Assembly (NCBI GenBank): GCA_005240015.1
Contig: SBBV01000453.1
Location: 1-7,212 of the forward strand
DNA length: 7,212 nucleotides
From: Candidatus Odyssella thessalonicensis
Lineage (GTDB): Bacteria; Pseudomonadota; Alphaproteobacteria; Bin65
Direction: 5' to 3'
Shown one piece after another: positions 1 through 6,897 of this stretch; position 1 is the first letter of the stretch, and every line of letters begins with the position of its first letter. The notes under the pieces were generated by a model. That model was not told the origin of the DNA. It did not search any database and saw only the letters and a program-made list of their open reading frames with translations. The position numbers were made by a program, and so were the translations under genes.

Positions 1-56
1 GCGCGCGCCCTGTCTCAGCCCGGCGAGCCCTCCATCTGCACGCACAGGGCGCGCGC
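1..56. repeat. Perfect 13-bp GC-rich inverted repeat at the left edge
   Basis: The first 13 bases, GCGCGCGCCCTGT, are repeated as an exact reverse complement at 44-56, separated by a 30-base spacer. No T-run follows either arm, so it does not look like an ordinary rho-independent terminator. It lies in the non-coding stretch 1-145, beyond the 3' end of the minus-strand gene that stops at 146. Because it starts at base 1, its true extent cannot be judged. It may be a stem-loop at a gene end or part of a dispersed repeat. Confidence 0.5.
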
Positions 57-108
57 AGCGCGCCCCTACGTGTGACACGCTTCCACCTAATCGGGACGCG
101 CTCTAGGT

Positions 109-130
109 CCTTCGCTTCGCTCAGGATGAC
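109..130. repeat. Dispersed intergenic repeat, copy 1 (CGCTTCGCTCAGGATGA type)
   Basis: The core TTCGCTTCGCTCAGGATGAC at 111-130 is identical to 6018-6037 and the exact reverse complement of 5951-5970. This copy sits 15 bases past the stop codon of the membrane coiled-coil gene. The same motif is recalled as a common intergenic repeat in many GC-rich bacterial genomes, where it often yields spurious peptides containing HPERSEG. It is a single arm here, with no facing partner nearby in the window. Confidence 0.75.
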
Positions 131-145
131 GACGTGAAAGCCAGC

Positions 146-748
146 CTAGTCCTTGAACCGCATATAGCCGTGGATCAGCTCGGCGAGGTGATCGAGATCG
201 CGCGTGGCGACGGCGAGCAGGAGATTGTGCTCGTCGTTGATGCCGCCGGCGGCGGCGTGCTTCAGATTGCCGATCGTATGATAGACCTCGGCCTCCGCGG
301 GCGAGATGCGCTGGAGCGTCTTGTGGATCTGACTGCGTAGCGCCACCAGCTCGGCCTTCCATTCCTCATAGGCCGCTTGCTCGCGGACCTGGCGATTGCG
401 GAGCTCGGTTTCCTTCGTGCGTAGTCGTGCGACCTCGTCGATGACGGCGTCGACGGCGCGGGCGCGGGCCAGTTCATCGCGTTCCTCGCGCATCGACCGG
501 AACGCCTGGAATTGCACGGCCGCGAGCGTCGAAACGATGATGCCGGCGATCGCCCAGCCCGGCACGGTGACGCCCGGCAGCACGTTGAGCCAGGCCGCCC
601 CAACGCCCGTCGCCGTGCCGACGAGCCAGGTGCGCTGGGCCTGCACGATCAGGCGGAGATACTCCCGCGCCGCAAGCCCGAAGAGCTTCAGCCGCGCCCA
701 GCTTCCCTTGGTCCGGTTCCAGACTCCGGTTGCCGCCAATACCGACAT
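146..748 (-). CDS. Hypothetical membrane protein with two transmembrane helices and a coiled coil
   Basis: This 200-residue protein belongs to no family I recognise. A short basic N-terminal region (1-39) is followed by two hydrophobic segments, about 40-58 and 62-80, joined by a tight turn with Pro-Gly pairs. Residues 83-147 are very rich in Glu, Arg, Ala and Leu with heptad-like spacing, predicting a long cytoplasmic coiled coil. The C-terminal part (148-200) looks helical and soluble. The start at 748 is preferred over the in-frame ATG at 772 because a run of six G (754-759) lies 5 bases upstream as a Shine-Dalgarno, whereas 772 has no clear one. The gene lies 76 bases downstream of the histidine-rich gene on the same strand and may be cotranscribed. 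A structural or membrane-tethered adaptor role is conceivable but no function can be assigned. Confidence 0.75.
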   Translation of the reverse strand: MSVLAATGVWNRTKGSWARLKLFGLAAREYLRLIVQAQRTWLVGTATGVGAAWLNVLPGVTVPGWAIAGIIVSTLAAVQFQAFRSMREERDELARARAVDAVIDEVARLRTKETELRNRQVREQAAYEEWKAELVALRSQIHKTLQRISPAEAEVYHTIGNLKHAAAGGINDEHNLLLAVATRDLDHLAELIHGYMRFKD

Positions 749-753
749 GCTCG

Positions 754-759
754 CCCCCC
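754..759 (-). promoter_or_regulatory. Ribosome binding site fixing the start at 748
   Basis: On the minus strand a GGGGGG run ends 5 bases before the ATG at 748. This spacing favours that ATG over the upstream in-frame ATG at 772. Confidence 0.5.
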
Positions 760-824
760 AAGGCAGCGGCATTGAACCCGGCCCCGGGCGAGAATCCGTA
801 AACGCCTATCCTTTCAGCCGGGTT

Positions 825-1169
825 TCAGTGATCGCCGCCGTGCAGGATCTCGCGGCGGAGGCCGGTCTCGTAGGCGAGGCCTTGCGGCGTCAGCGCGATC
901 ACCTGGGGGAAGGCGGCGCGCGCCAGCCCCTTGCGCTCGAGCGCCTTCCAGACCGCCTCGTTGTAAAGTCCGCTCGCATCGCGGCTCGACACGACGAAGT
1001 GGCCGACATGGAAGTGATCGCCGTGCGGATGCGGGAGATTGGTGATCGCGACCGAGCCTCCCGGCTCCGGCGGCAGCGCATGCGAAGGGTCGTGCGCCAG
1101 CTCCTGAAGGATCGCGAGCGTGCGCAGCTGCAGCGCATTGAGCTTCAACGGATTGGGCTTGGGCGCCAT
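825..1169 (-). CDS. Small conserved hypothetical protein with HPHGDHFHVGH motif
   Basis: This 114-residue protein has no signal peptide or membrane segment. It resembles a family of short uncharacterised alphaproteobacterial proteins that I recall by pattern. The N-terminal part (about 8-27, NALQLRTLAILQELA) and the C-terminal part (about 71-105, including VWKALERKGL and LTPQGLAYETGL) look like the helices and strand of a winged-helix fold. Between them is a histidine cluster, His47, 49, 52, 54 and 57, within HPHGDHFHVGH, and the chain ends HGGDH. The cluster could bind a metal, but the protein could equally be a small structural domain. No strong Shine-Dalgarno precedes the ATG, yet the motif and the run from residue 7 onward argue that the frame is real. 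It lies downstream of the hemoglobin terminator and upstream of the membrane coiled-coil gene. Confidence 0.8.
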   Translation of the reverse strand: MAPKPNPLKLNALQLRTLAILQELAHDPSHALPPEPGGSVAITNLPHPHGDHFHVGHFVVSSRDASGLYNEAVWKALERKGLARAAFPQVIALTPQGLAYETGLRREILHGGDH

Positions 1170-1240
1170 GGACGGGACCGGAGCAAAGAGGCCTCAGAAA
1201 ATAGGCACAGGCCGGGCGCAATGAAAGCCACCCAAGGCAA

Positions 1241-1273
1241 ACGAAAAGGGCGGGACCCGGGGCCCCGCCCTTT
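1241..1273 (-). terminator. Rho-independent terminator of the truncated hemoglobin gene
   Basis: AAAGGGCGGG at 1245-1254 and CCCGCCCTTT at 1264-1273 form a perfect 10-bp stem with a 9-base loop. Read on the minus strand the stem is followed by TTTTCGTTT. It starts about 20 bases after the hemoglobin stop codon, so it most likely ends that transcript and separates it from the histidine-rich gene downstream. Confidence 0.85.
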
Positions 1274-1293
1274 CCTGTCGAATGGCGCTCGGC

Positions 1294-1818
1294 CTATTGG
1301 CCGACGATGTCCGGTTTCATCGGCGTGAGCAGCGCCATCACTTCCTGCTGTTCCTTGCGCGGTACCTTCTTCGCGCGCATGGCTGCGACGAGGTGCTGGC
1401 CGGTGATGTTCCATTCACGGTTCGTGATCTTCATGCCGGCATGTGCCGTCTTCATATCCTTGCCGGTGTATTTGCACGGGCCGCCGGTGGCCTGGCACAC
1501 CTGGTCGGTGAGCTTCCCGATCAGCGCCTTGGCGTCGGTCTTCTCGAAGCGCTTGGCGATGCGGCGATCGCGGGCGGCACGCGTCACGAAATCCGTCATC
1601 ACCGCCTCGATGCCGGCGCGCTGGCCGAGGCGCGCATAGAGCGACATCGGATCGACCGGCTTCGCTGCTGTCGGCGCCGGGGTCGGCGCCACGGGGTTGC
1701 CGCGGGTGGGAACCGCCCGGACGGGCTCGCCCGGGAAGCTCGGCTTGTCCTGGCCGGCGCAGGCGGAGAGCGCAGCGATCAACCCGGCGCCGAGCGCCAG
1801 TGAGATGAGACGTTTCAT
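1294..1818 (-). CDS. Group 1 truncated hemoglobin, predicted lipoprotein
   Basis: This 174-residue protein begins with a lipoprotein signal (MKRLISLALGAGLIAALSAC). The lipobox LSAC places the lipidated cysteine at residue 20, followed by a Pro/Ala-rich linker to about 57 and a truncated globin domain from about 58 to 172. Globin hallmarks are LYARLGQRAGIEAV, the GGPCKYTG turn (112-119) and the proximal heme ligand His126 in KTAHAGM. By eye against mycobacterial trHbN, the usual Tyr at B10 is Val78 and E11 is Leu103, so the distal pocket seems apolar. Such globins bind O2, NO or CO; here the domain would sit in the periplasm or on the outer membrane, since no Asp follows the Cys. The start at 1818 is chosen over an in-frame ATG at 1902 because the signal peptide and an AAAGGGGG ribosome binding site lie there. 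It has its own terminator and a candidate promoter, so it is probably monocistronic. Confidence 0.9.
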   Translation of the reverse strand: MKRLISLALGAGLIAALSACAGQDKPSFPGEPVRAVPTRGNPVAPTPAPTAAKPVDPMSLYARLGQRAGIEAVMTDFVTRAARDRRIAKRFEKTDAKALIGKLTDQVCQATGGPCKYTGKDMKTAHAGMKITNREWNITGQHLVAAMRAKKVPRKEQQEVMALLTPMKPDIVGQ

Positions 1819-1825
1819 GGGTATT

Positions 1826-1833
1826 CCCCCTTT
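1826..1833 (-). promoter_or_regulatory. Ribosome binding site of the truncated hemoglobin gene
   Basis: AAAGGGGG on the minus strand lies 7 bases before the ATG at 1818. It supports that start and therefore the lipoprotein signal peptide. Confidence 0.6.
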
Positions 1834-1853
1834 CGAGGTGCACGACATGGTGG

Positions 1854-1882
1854 AGAATAGGCCCGGCGTTTCACCGGGGCAA
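1854..1882 (-). promoter_or_regulatory. Candidate sigma-70-type promoter of the truncated hemoglobin gene
   Basis: On the minus strand TTGCCC (1877-1882) and TATTCT (1854-1859) are separated by 17 bases, each matching 4 of 6 consensus positions. The spacer contains most of an imperfect inverted repeat (GCCCCGG...CCGGGC). That repeat could instead be a weak stem-loop ending the glutathione S-transferase transcript just upstream. Predicted by eye only. Confidence 0.3.
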
Positions 1883-1905
1883 TCGCACGCGCTGCTTGAC
1901 ACGTC

Positions 1906-2535
1906 TTATGCCCTCGCGCTCGGGCGGCTCGCCACGCTCGCGTACCAGCGGCGGGCATTGGCGGCACCGGCCGGCAGCTCGAGCTTGATCCACTTCGCGA
2001 AGTCGACGGCGATCATCGCGTCGATGTCGGCGACGGTGTAGCGGTCGCCGCAGAGGAACGGTTTCGTTCCCACCATCTCGTCGAGCCGGCCCAGAAAGAC
2101 CTCGGCGCGCTGCCGGCCGCGCGCGGCGAGCTCGGGGATCTGCGCGTAGTTGACGGGGCCGGTGACGGCGCGGTCCTTCATGCCGGGCGTTGAGTTCCGG
2201 AGCGCCTCGGCGATGGCCATGAAGCCTTCGGCCTCGATGCGCCATTGTGTGTCGGCAATGACCGCCTTCTCCGTCGCCGTCGTGCCCATCAGCGGCGGGT
2301 CGGCCCGCGTCTCCTCGAGATAGCGCCAGATGGCCGCGGTCGAGACGAGCCGCGTGCCGTCGTCGAGCACCAGCACCGGCACGGTGCAGTGCGGGTTGAT
2401 GGCGCGGAACTCCGGCTTCAAGTGCTCGCCGTTGCGGAGATCGACCTGCACGGTCGGGATCTCGATGCCTTTCTCGGCCATGAACACGCGCACGCGGCGC
2501 GGGCTCGGCGCGGGCTTGCAGTCGTAGAACTTCAT
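1906..2535 (-). CDS. Glutathione S-transferase family protein
   Basis: This 209-residue protein has the two-domain layout of cytosolic glutathione S-transferases. Residues 1-77 form the thioredoxin-like domain: a first strand (MKFYDCKP), a Ser11-Pro-Arg-Arg stretch at the usual catalytic position, and the cis-proline in TVPVLVLDDG (Pro53). The following motif reads LVSTAAIWRYLEE, so the Glu-Ser pair that usually holds the gamma-glutamyl group is Ser65-Thr66. Residues from about 90 form the helical domain, with the conserved folding motif GDRYTVADIDAM (Thr167, Asp170). Such enzymes conjugate or reduce electrophiles with glutathione in the cytoplasm; the substrate cannot be inferred. The ATG at 2535 overlaps the TGA of the upstream membrane-protein gene (ATGA), so translation is probably coupled. 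Longer in-frame starts upstream lie inside that gene and encode low-complexity sequence not typical of the family. Confidence 0.92.
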   Translation of the reverse strand: MKFYDCKPAPSPRRVRVFMAEKGIEIPTVQVDLRNGEHLKPEFRAINPHCTVPVLVLDDGTRLVSTAAIWRYLEETRADPPLMGTTATEKAVIADTQWRIEAEGFMAIAEALRNSTPGMKDRAVTGPVNYAQIPELAARGRQRAEVFLGRLDEMVGTKPFLCGDRYTVADIDAMIAVDFAKWIKLELPAGAANARRWYASVASRPSARA

Positions 2536-2915
2536 TGCACCGGCTCCGCGGTTTCGCATTCGAGCTTGGCGGCGAGCGGCCAATCGCGGTCCGGCTTCCA
2601 GGCATCGCTGAAGAGGCGCAGCGAAGGCTGGGCCGTGGTGATCGAGCCGGTGAGCTTGCAGTTGAGGCGAACCTTCGGCGTCGGCGGCGGCTTCGCCGGC
2701 TGGGCAAAGCTCACTTCGCCCACGATCTTGAGCGGCACGCCGTCGGCGTTGGTGACGGCGAGCTTGGCCGGGAAGTTCACGGCCGGCGCCGAAGCGGCCT
2801 GCGCGCCGGGCTTCCATTGGCCGCCCTCGTGGAAAAACGCGACATAGACCATGGCGGCGATGAGCCAGAGCGCCGTCACCGACAGGAAGCGAAACAGACG
2901 ATCCACTGCATGCAT
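2532..2915 (-). CDS. Small membrane-anchored protein of unknown function
   Basis: This 127-residue protein has one hydrophobic segment at about 9-28 (FRFLSVTALWLIAAMVYVAFF) after a short basic N-terminus, followed by a soluble region with a Pro-rich stretch near 73-80 and two cysteines (Cys86 and Cys120). The topology suggests a single-pass inner-membrane protein with a periplasmic domain, in which the two cysteines could form a disulfide. No family is recognised. The start at 2915 is preferred over the ATG at 2936 because GAGGAGG (2921-2927) lies 5 bases upstream. Its stop overlaps the start of the glutathione S-transferase gene by 4 bases, which argues for a two-gene operon. Confidence 0.75.
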   Translation of the reverse strand: MHAVDRLFRFLSVTALWLIAAMVYVAFFHEGGQWKPGAQAASAPAVNFPAKLAVTNADGVPLKIVGEVSFAQPAKPPPTPKVRLNCKLTGSITTAQPSLRLFSDAWKPDRDWPLAAKLECETAEPVQ

Positions 2916-2920
2916 GGCGT

Positions 2921-2927
2921 CCTCCTC
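2921..2927 (-). promoter_or_regulatory. Strong ribosome binding site for the small membrane protein
   Basis: GAGGAGG on the minus strand is 5 bases from the ATG at 2915. It decides between this start and the in-frame ATG at 2936, which would place the site inside the coding sequence. Confidence 0.7.
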
Positions 2928-3026
2928 GCGAATCACGCGGCCGGCCAGGGCCGCCGCGCGGAAGCTAATCTCGAAAGCGAGGCGCGAGTATGACCTGGGC
3001 GCGGGCCGGGCGCGAGCGTCCGAGAG

Positions 3027-3431
3027 CTACTTACGGGTACTCTTGGTGGGGGTCGAGAATTTCTTGAACCATGCCGCGATCCCGGCTTCGTCTAGACCGC
3101 CGGACGCCACGGCCACCATGTTCTCCACTTCGTCAACTTCGCGCGGCTCGAAAGCGAGCCCATGCAGGAACAGAAATGCGCGCGCCGAGAGGAGCGCGGT
3201 GCGCTTGTTGCCGTCGAGGAACGGATGGTTCTTGCAGATGCCATGGCACAGCGATGCGGCGAGATCGAACAGCGTCGCCTCGCTCTCATAGGCATGGCGG
3301 TTTTGCGGGCGGCTCAGCCCGCTCTCGAGCAACCCCTGGTCGCGGATGCCGGCGGTTCCTCCGAACATCTCGACCGCTTCGTCGTGGATCGCCAGCACCA
3401 TGCGCTTGGTGAGCCATTTCGGCTCCTTCAT
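3027..3431 (-). CDS. doc: Doc-type (death-on-curing, Fic superfamily) toxin
   Basis: This 134-residue protein is the usual size for Doc toxins. The Fic-fold core carries the motif HPFLDGNKR at residues 69-77, with His69, Asp73, Asn75, Lys76 and Arg77. The GNKR ending, rather than GNGR plus a second arginine, is the Doc variant. P1 Doc is known to phosphorylate elongation factor EF-Tu rather than AMPylate it, so the same activity is inferred here, blocking translation. Other family features are the N-terminal LAIHDEAVEMFGGTAGIRDQGLLESGLSRPQ region, split here as residues 13-25 and 26-43, and the helix TALLSARAFLFLHGL after the motif. Its ATG overlaps the antitoxin stop codon by 4 bases, so it is coexpressed and probably translationally coupled. 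The chain appears intact with no missing catalytic residue. Confidence 0.93.
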   Translation of the reverse strand: MKEPKWLTKRMVLAIHDEAVEMFGGTAGIRDQGLLESGLSRPQNRHAYESEATLFDLAASLCHGICKNHPFLDGNKRTALLSARAFLFLHGLAFEPREVDEVENMVAVASGGLDEAGIAAWFKKFSTPTKSTRK

Positions 3432-3658
3432 CGCTTCGAGAGCTCATGCAGTGCGTTGCGGTGCCGCCGCATGTAATCGCGATTGGACTCGAGCACGCTC
3501 TCGAAGTCCGGGTCGAACGGCACGAGTTTGATCCCCTCAGCCGTATCGATGACGTAGAGAACGTCGCCCTCGGCCACGCCATGGCGCGCGAGGACTTCCT
3601 TGGGCAGGACCACGCCCTGCGAATTGCCGATCCTGCGAACCTTAATCTTCTCGGGCAT
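3428..3658 (-). CDS. AbrB/MazE/SpoVT-family antitoxin
   Basis: This 76-residue protein has an N-terminal swapped-hairpin AbrB domain (about 1-47), recognised by RRIGNSQGVVLPKEVL and the segment GVAEGDVLYVIDTAEGIKLVP. The tail from about 50 to 76 (DPDFESVLESNRDYMRRHRN and on) is charged and helical, and is the likely segment that binds and neutralises the toxin. It is first in the operon, overlapping the Doc gene by 4 bases, the usual antitoxin-first order. Antitoxins of this class repress their own promoter through the AbrB domain. A palindrome 26 bases upstream of the start is the obvious candidate operator. P1 Doc pairs with Phd rather than an AbrB protein, although AbrB-Doc pairs are known from genome annotation. 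No strong Shine-Dalgarno is seen. Confidence 0.9.
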   Translation of the reverse strand: MPEKIKVRRIGNSQGVVLPKEVLARHGVAEGDVLYVIDTAEGIKLVPFDPDFESVLESNRDYMRRHRNALHELSKR

Positions 3659-3681
3659 GGTGCGATCCGAACGATGTTATT

Positions 3682-3714
3682 CCTGAAGTTATAACTTCGG
3701 GACATGGATTTCAA
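3682..3714 (-). promoter_or_regulatory. Candidate promoter and operator of the toxin-antitoxin operon
   Basis: GAAGTTATAACTTC at 3685-3698 is a perfect 14-base palindrome, extending to 20 bases (3682-3701) with one mismatched pair. On the minus strand it contains TATAAC (3688-3693), a 5-of-6 match to a -10 box, with TTGAAA (3709-3714) 15 bases upstream as a -35. A repressor bound here would block the promoter, consistent with antitoxin autoregulation. The AT-rich island stands out in GC-rich surroundings. The 15-base spacer is short. Confidence 0.55.
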
Positions 3715-3730
3715 GCGGCATCTTTGCCGG

Positions 3731-3759
3731 TTACCGCCCCTTCGCACCCGCAATATACT
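3731..3759 (+). promoter_or_regulatory. Candidate promoter of methylmalonyl-CoA mutase
   Basis: TATACT at 3754-3759 matches 5 of 6 -10 positions. A poor -35 (TTACCG, 3731-3736) lies 17 bases upstream. Transcription would start near 3766, giving a leader of about 20 bases. No B12 riboswitch fits in a leader that short, and none was recognised in the gap. Confidence 0.3.
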
Positions 3760-3785
3760 GCCTAGATCATGCGCATGGGCGGGCG

Positions 3786-5936
<2,151 letters not shown>

Positions 5937-5949
5937 GGCTTGCCTTTCC

Positions 5950-6038
5950 CGTCATCCTGAGCGAAGCGAAGGAGTCTTGTCTCCACCGCACGACGCATAG
6001 CAGGTGAAGCGAGTTTCTTCGCTTCGCTCAGGATGACG
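5950..6038. repeat. Inverted pair of the dispersed repeat (copies 2 and 3)
   Basis: CGTCATCCTGAGCGAAGCGA and two more bases (5950-5971) are matched by the exact reverse complement at 6017-6038, a 22-bp stem around a 45-base loop. The inner 20 bases match the copy at 111-130. The pair begins 14 bases after the mutase stop codon and ends 37 bases before the next gene, so it fills most of that gap. It would form a long hairpin in RNA from either strand. There is no T-run, so it is better seen as a REP/MITE-like element that may also protect or shorten the mutase transcript. Confidence 0.8.
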
Positions 6039-6075
6039 TCGTCGGCGAGGCCCTTCCGTTCCGGCCTGGCATCCC

Positions 6076-6807
6076 ATGACCCTCGAATCCCTCCGCACCT
6101 TCGCGTTGAACCTGCCGTGGTTCGACTATGTCGGCTATCTCGGCATGCTGTTGGGCCTCGTCTCGATGGCGATGCGGACCATCATCCCGCTGCGCCTGTT
6201 CGCGATCGGCGCCTGCCTTTGCCTCGCCACCTTCGCGCTGCTGCGCGAGGCGTGGCCGACCTTCGTCGTGAACGCGGTCACGATCCCGGTGCTCGGCTGG
6301 CGCACGCGCGAGATGTGGGAATTGACGCGCCGCGCCGCCAAGGCCGCCGCCGGCAACACGCTCTCGGTCGACTGGCTCTTGCCCTACATGCACCCGCGCC
6401 GGATCCGCGCCGGCGAGACGCTGTTCCGGAAGGGCGACGATGCCGGCGAGATGTTCTACATCGCCGAGGGGCGCCTGAAGCTCGTCGAATACGAGGTGAT
6501 GCTCGGTCCCGGCGAGGTGGTCGGCGAGATCGCCATGTTCTCCGCGACGCGCACCCGCACGCGCACGGTCGTCGCCGCCACCGATGCCAAGCTCATGGCG
6601 ATCGGCGAATCCGAGATCAAGCAGCTCTACTACCAGAACCCGCACTTCGGCTTCTATCTGATCCAGCTCGTCACGCGCCGCATGGTCATGAACATGGAGC
6701 GCCTCGAGGCCGCCGTGGCCGAGCACAAAGCCGCCGTCCCATCCGCCTCCCCGCGACCCGTCGTCCCCGCGCAAGCGGGGACCCATGGCGCCGCCGGCAC
6801 GGCGTAG
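6076..6807 (+). CDS. Membrane protein with a cyclic-nucleotide-binding domain, Popeye-like layout
   Basis: This 243-residue protein has three hydrophobic segments at about 17-35, 38-56 and 60-76. A basic linker (77-97) and a CRP-type cyclic-nucleotide-binding domain follow at about 98-205. In that domain GEIAMFSATRTRTRTVVAAT aligns ungapped with the CRP phosphate-binding cassette. Glu151, Arg161 and Thr162 match CRP Glu72, Arg82 and Ser83, so cAMP or cGMP binding is plausible. No helix-turn-helix follows, so it is not a transcription factor of the CRP type. The three-helix plus cyclic-nucleotide domain order resembles Popeye proteins. The N-terminal part also recalls YgjV-like membrane proteins. 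Residues 229-238 (VVPAQAGTHG) come from a repeat element, so the original C-terminus probably ended near residue 225. No clear Shine-Dalgarno precedes the ATG. The gene may sense second messenger at the membrane; its target is unknown. Confidence 0.85.
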   Translation: MTLESLRTFALNLPWFDYVGYLGMLLGLVSMAMRTIIPLRLFAIGACLCLATFALLREAWPTFVVNAVTIPVLGWRTREMWELTRRAAKAAAGNTLSVDWLLPYMHPRRIRAGETLFRKGDDAGEMFYIAEGRLKLVEYEVMLGPGEVVGEIAMFSATRTRTRTVVAATDAKLMAIGESEIKQLYYQNPHFGFYLIQLVTRRMVMNMERLEAAVAEHKAAVPSASPRPVVPAQAGTHGAAGTA

Positions 6808-6859
6808 ACCGAACAGGCTCGTCGCCTCGCGATGGGGGTCCCGCTTTCACGGGGACGAC
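6760..6859. repeat. Inverted repeat pair of the CCCCGCGNAAGCGGGGACCCA family
   Basis: GTCGTCCCCGCGCAAGCGGG (6760-6779), continuing as GACCCAT, faces an imperfect reverse complement at 6832-6859. Each arm is itself a mini-hairpin (CCCCGC/GCGGGG and CCCGC/GGGG types). The left arm lies inside the 3' end of the cyclic-nucleotide-domain gene and encodes VVPAQAGTHG. The right arm is in the gap before the enoyl-CoA hydratase gene. The motif is recalled as a very common intergenic repeat in proteobacteria, where the read-through peptide PAQAGTH is familiar. The structure could also act as a transcription end or RNA-stabilising hairpin. Confidence 0.8.
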
Positions 6860-6897
6860 AAGAGTGCGATGGTGAGATTCAAATTCGAGGATCGCCC

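Noticed and set aside
775..824. 8-bp inverted repeat AACCCGGC/GCCGGGTT between the coiled-coil and histidine-rich genes
   Set aside because: The arms are short with a 34-base loop and no T-run, so chance in GC-rich DNA explains it.
396..1328. A 310-codon plus-strand frame spanning two minus-strand genes
   Set aside because: It crosses the hemoglobin terminator and antisense to two supported genes, is Ser/Arg-rich and has no family features.
1819..1902. In-frame N-terminal extension of the truncated hemoglobin to an ATG at 1902
   Set aside because: The extension would bury a textbook lipoprotein signal peptide, and the strong ribosome binding site lies directly before 1818.
3659..3785. Possible cobalamin riboswitch before the B12-dependent mutase
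   Set aside because: The gap is only 127 bases, shared with a divergent promoter, and no B12-box-like element was recognised.
6028..6786. A 252-codon minus-strand frame opposite the cyclic-nucleotide-domain gene
   Set aside because: It is the His/Asp/Glu/Arg-rich antisense shadow typical of GC-rich DNA; the plus-strand protein has clear membrane and ligand-binding features.
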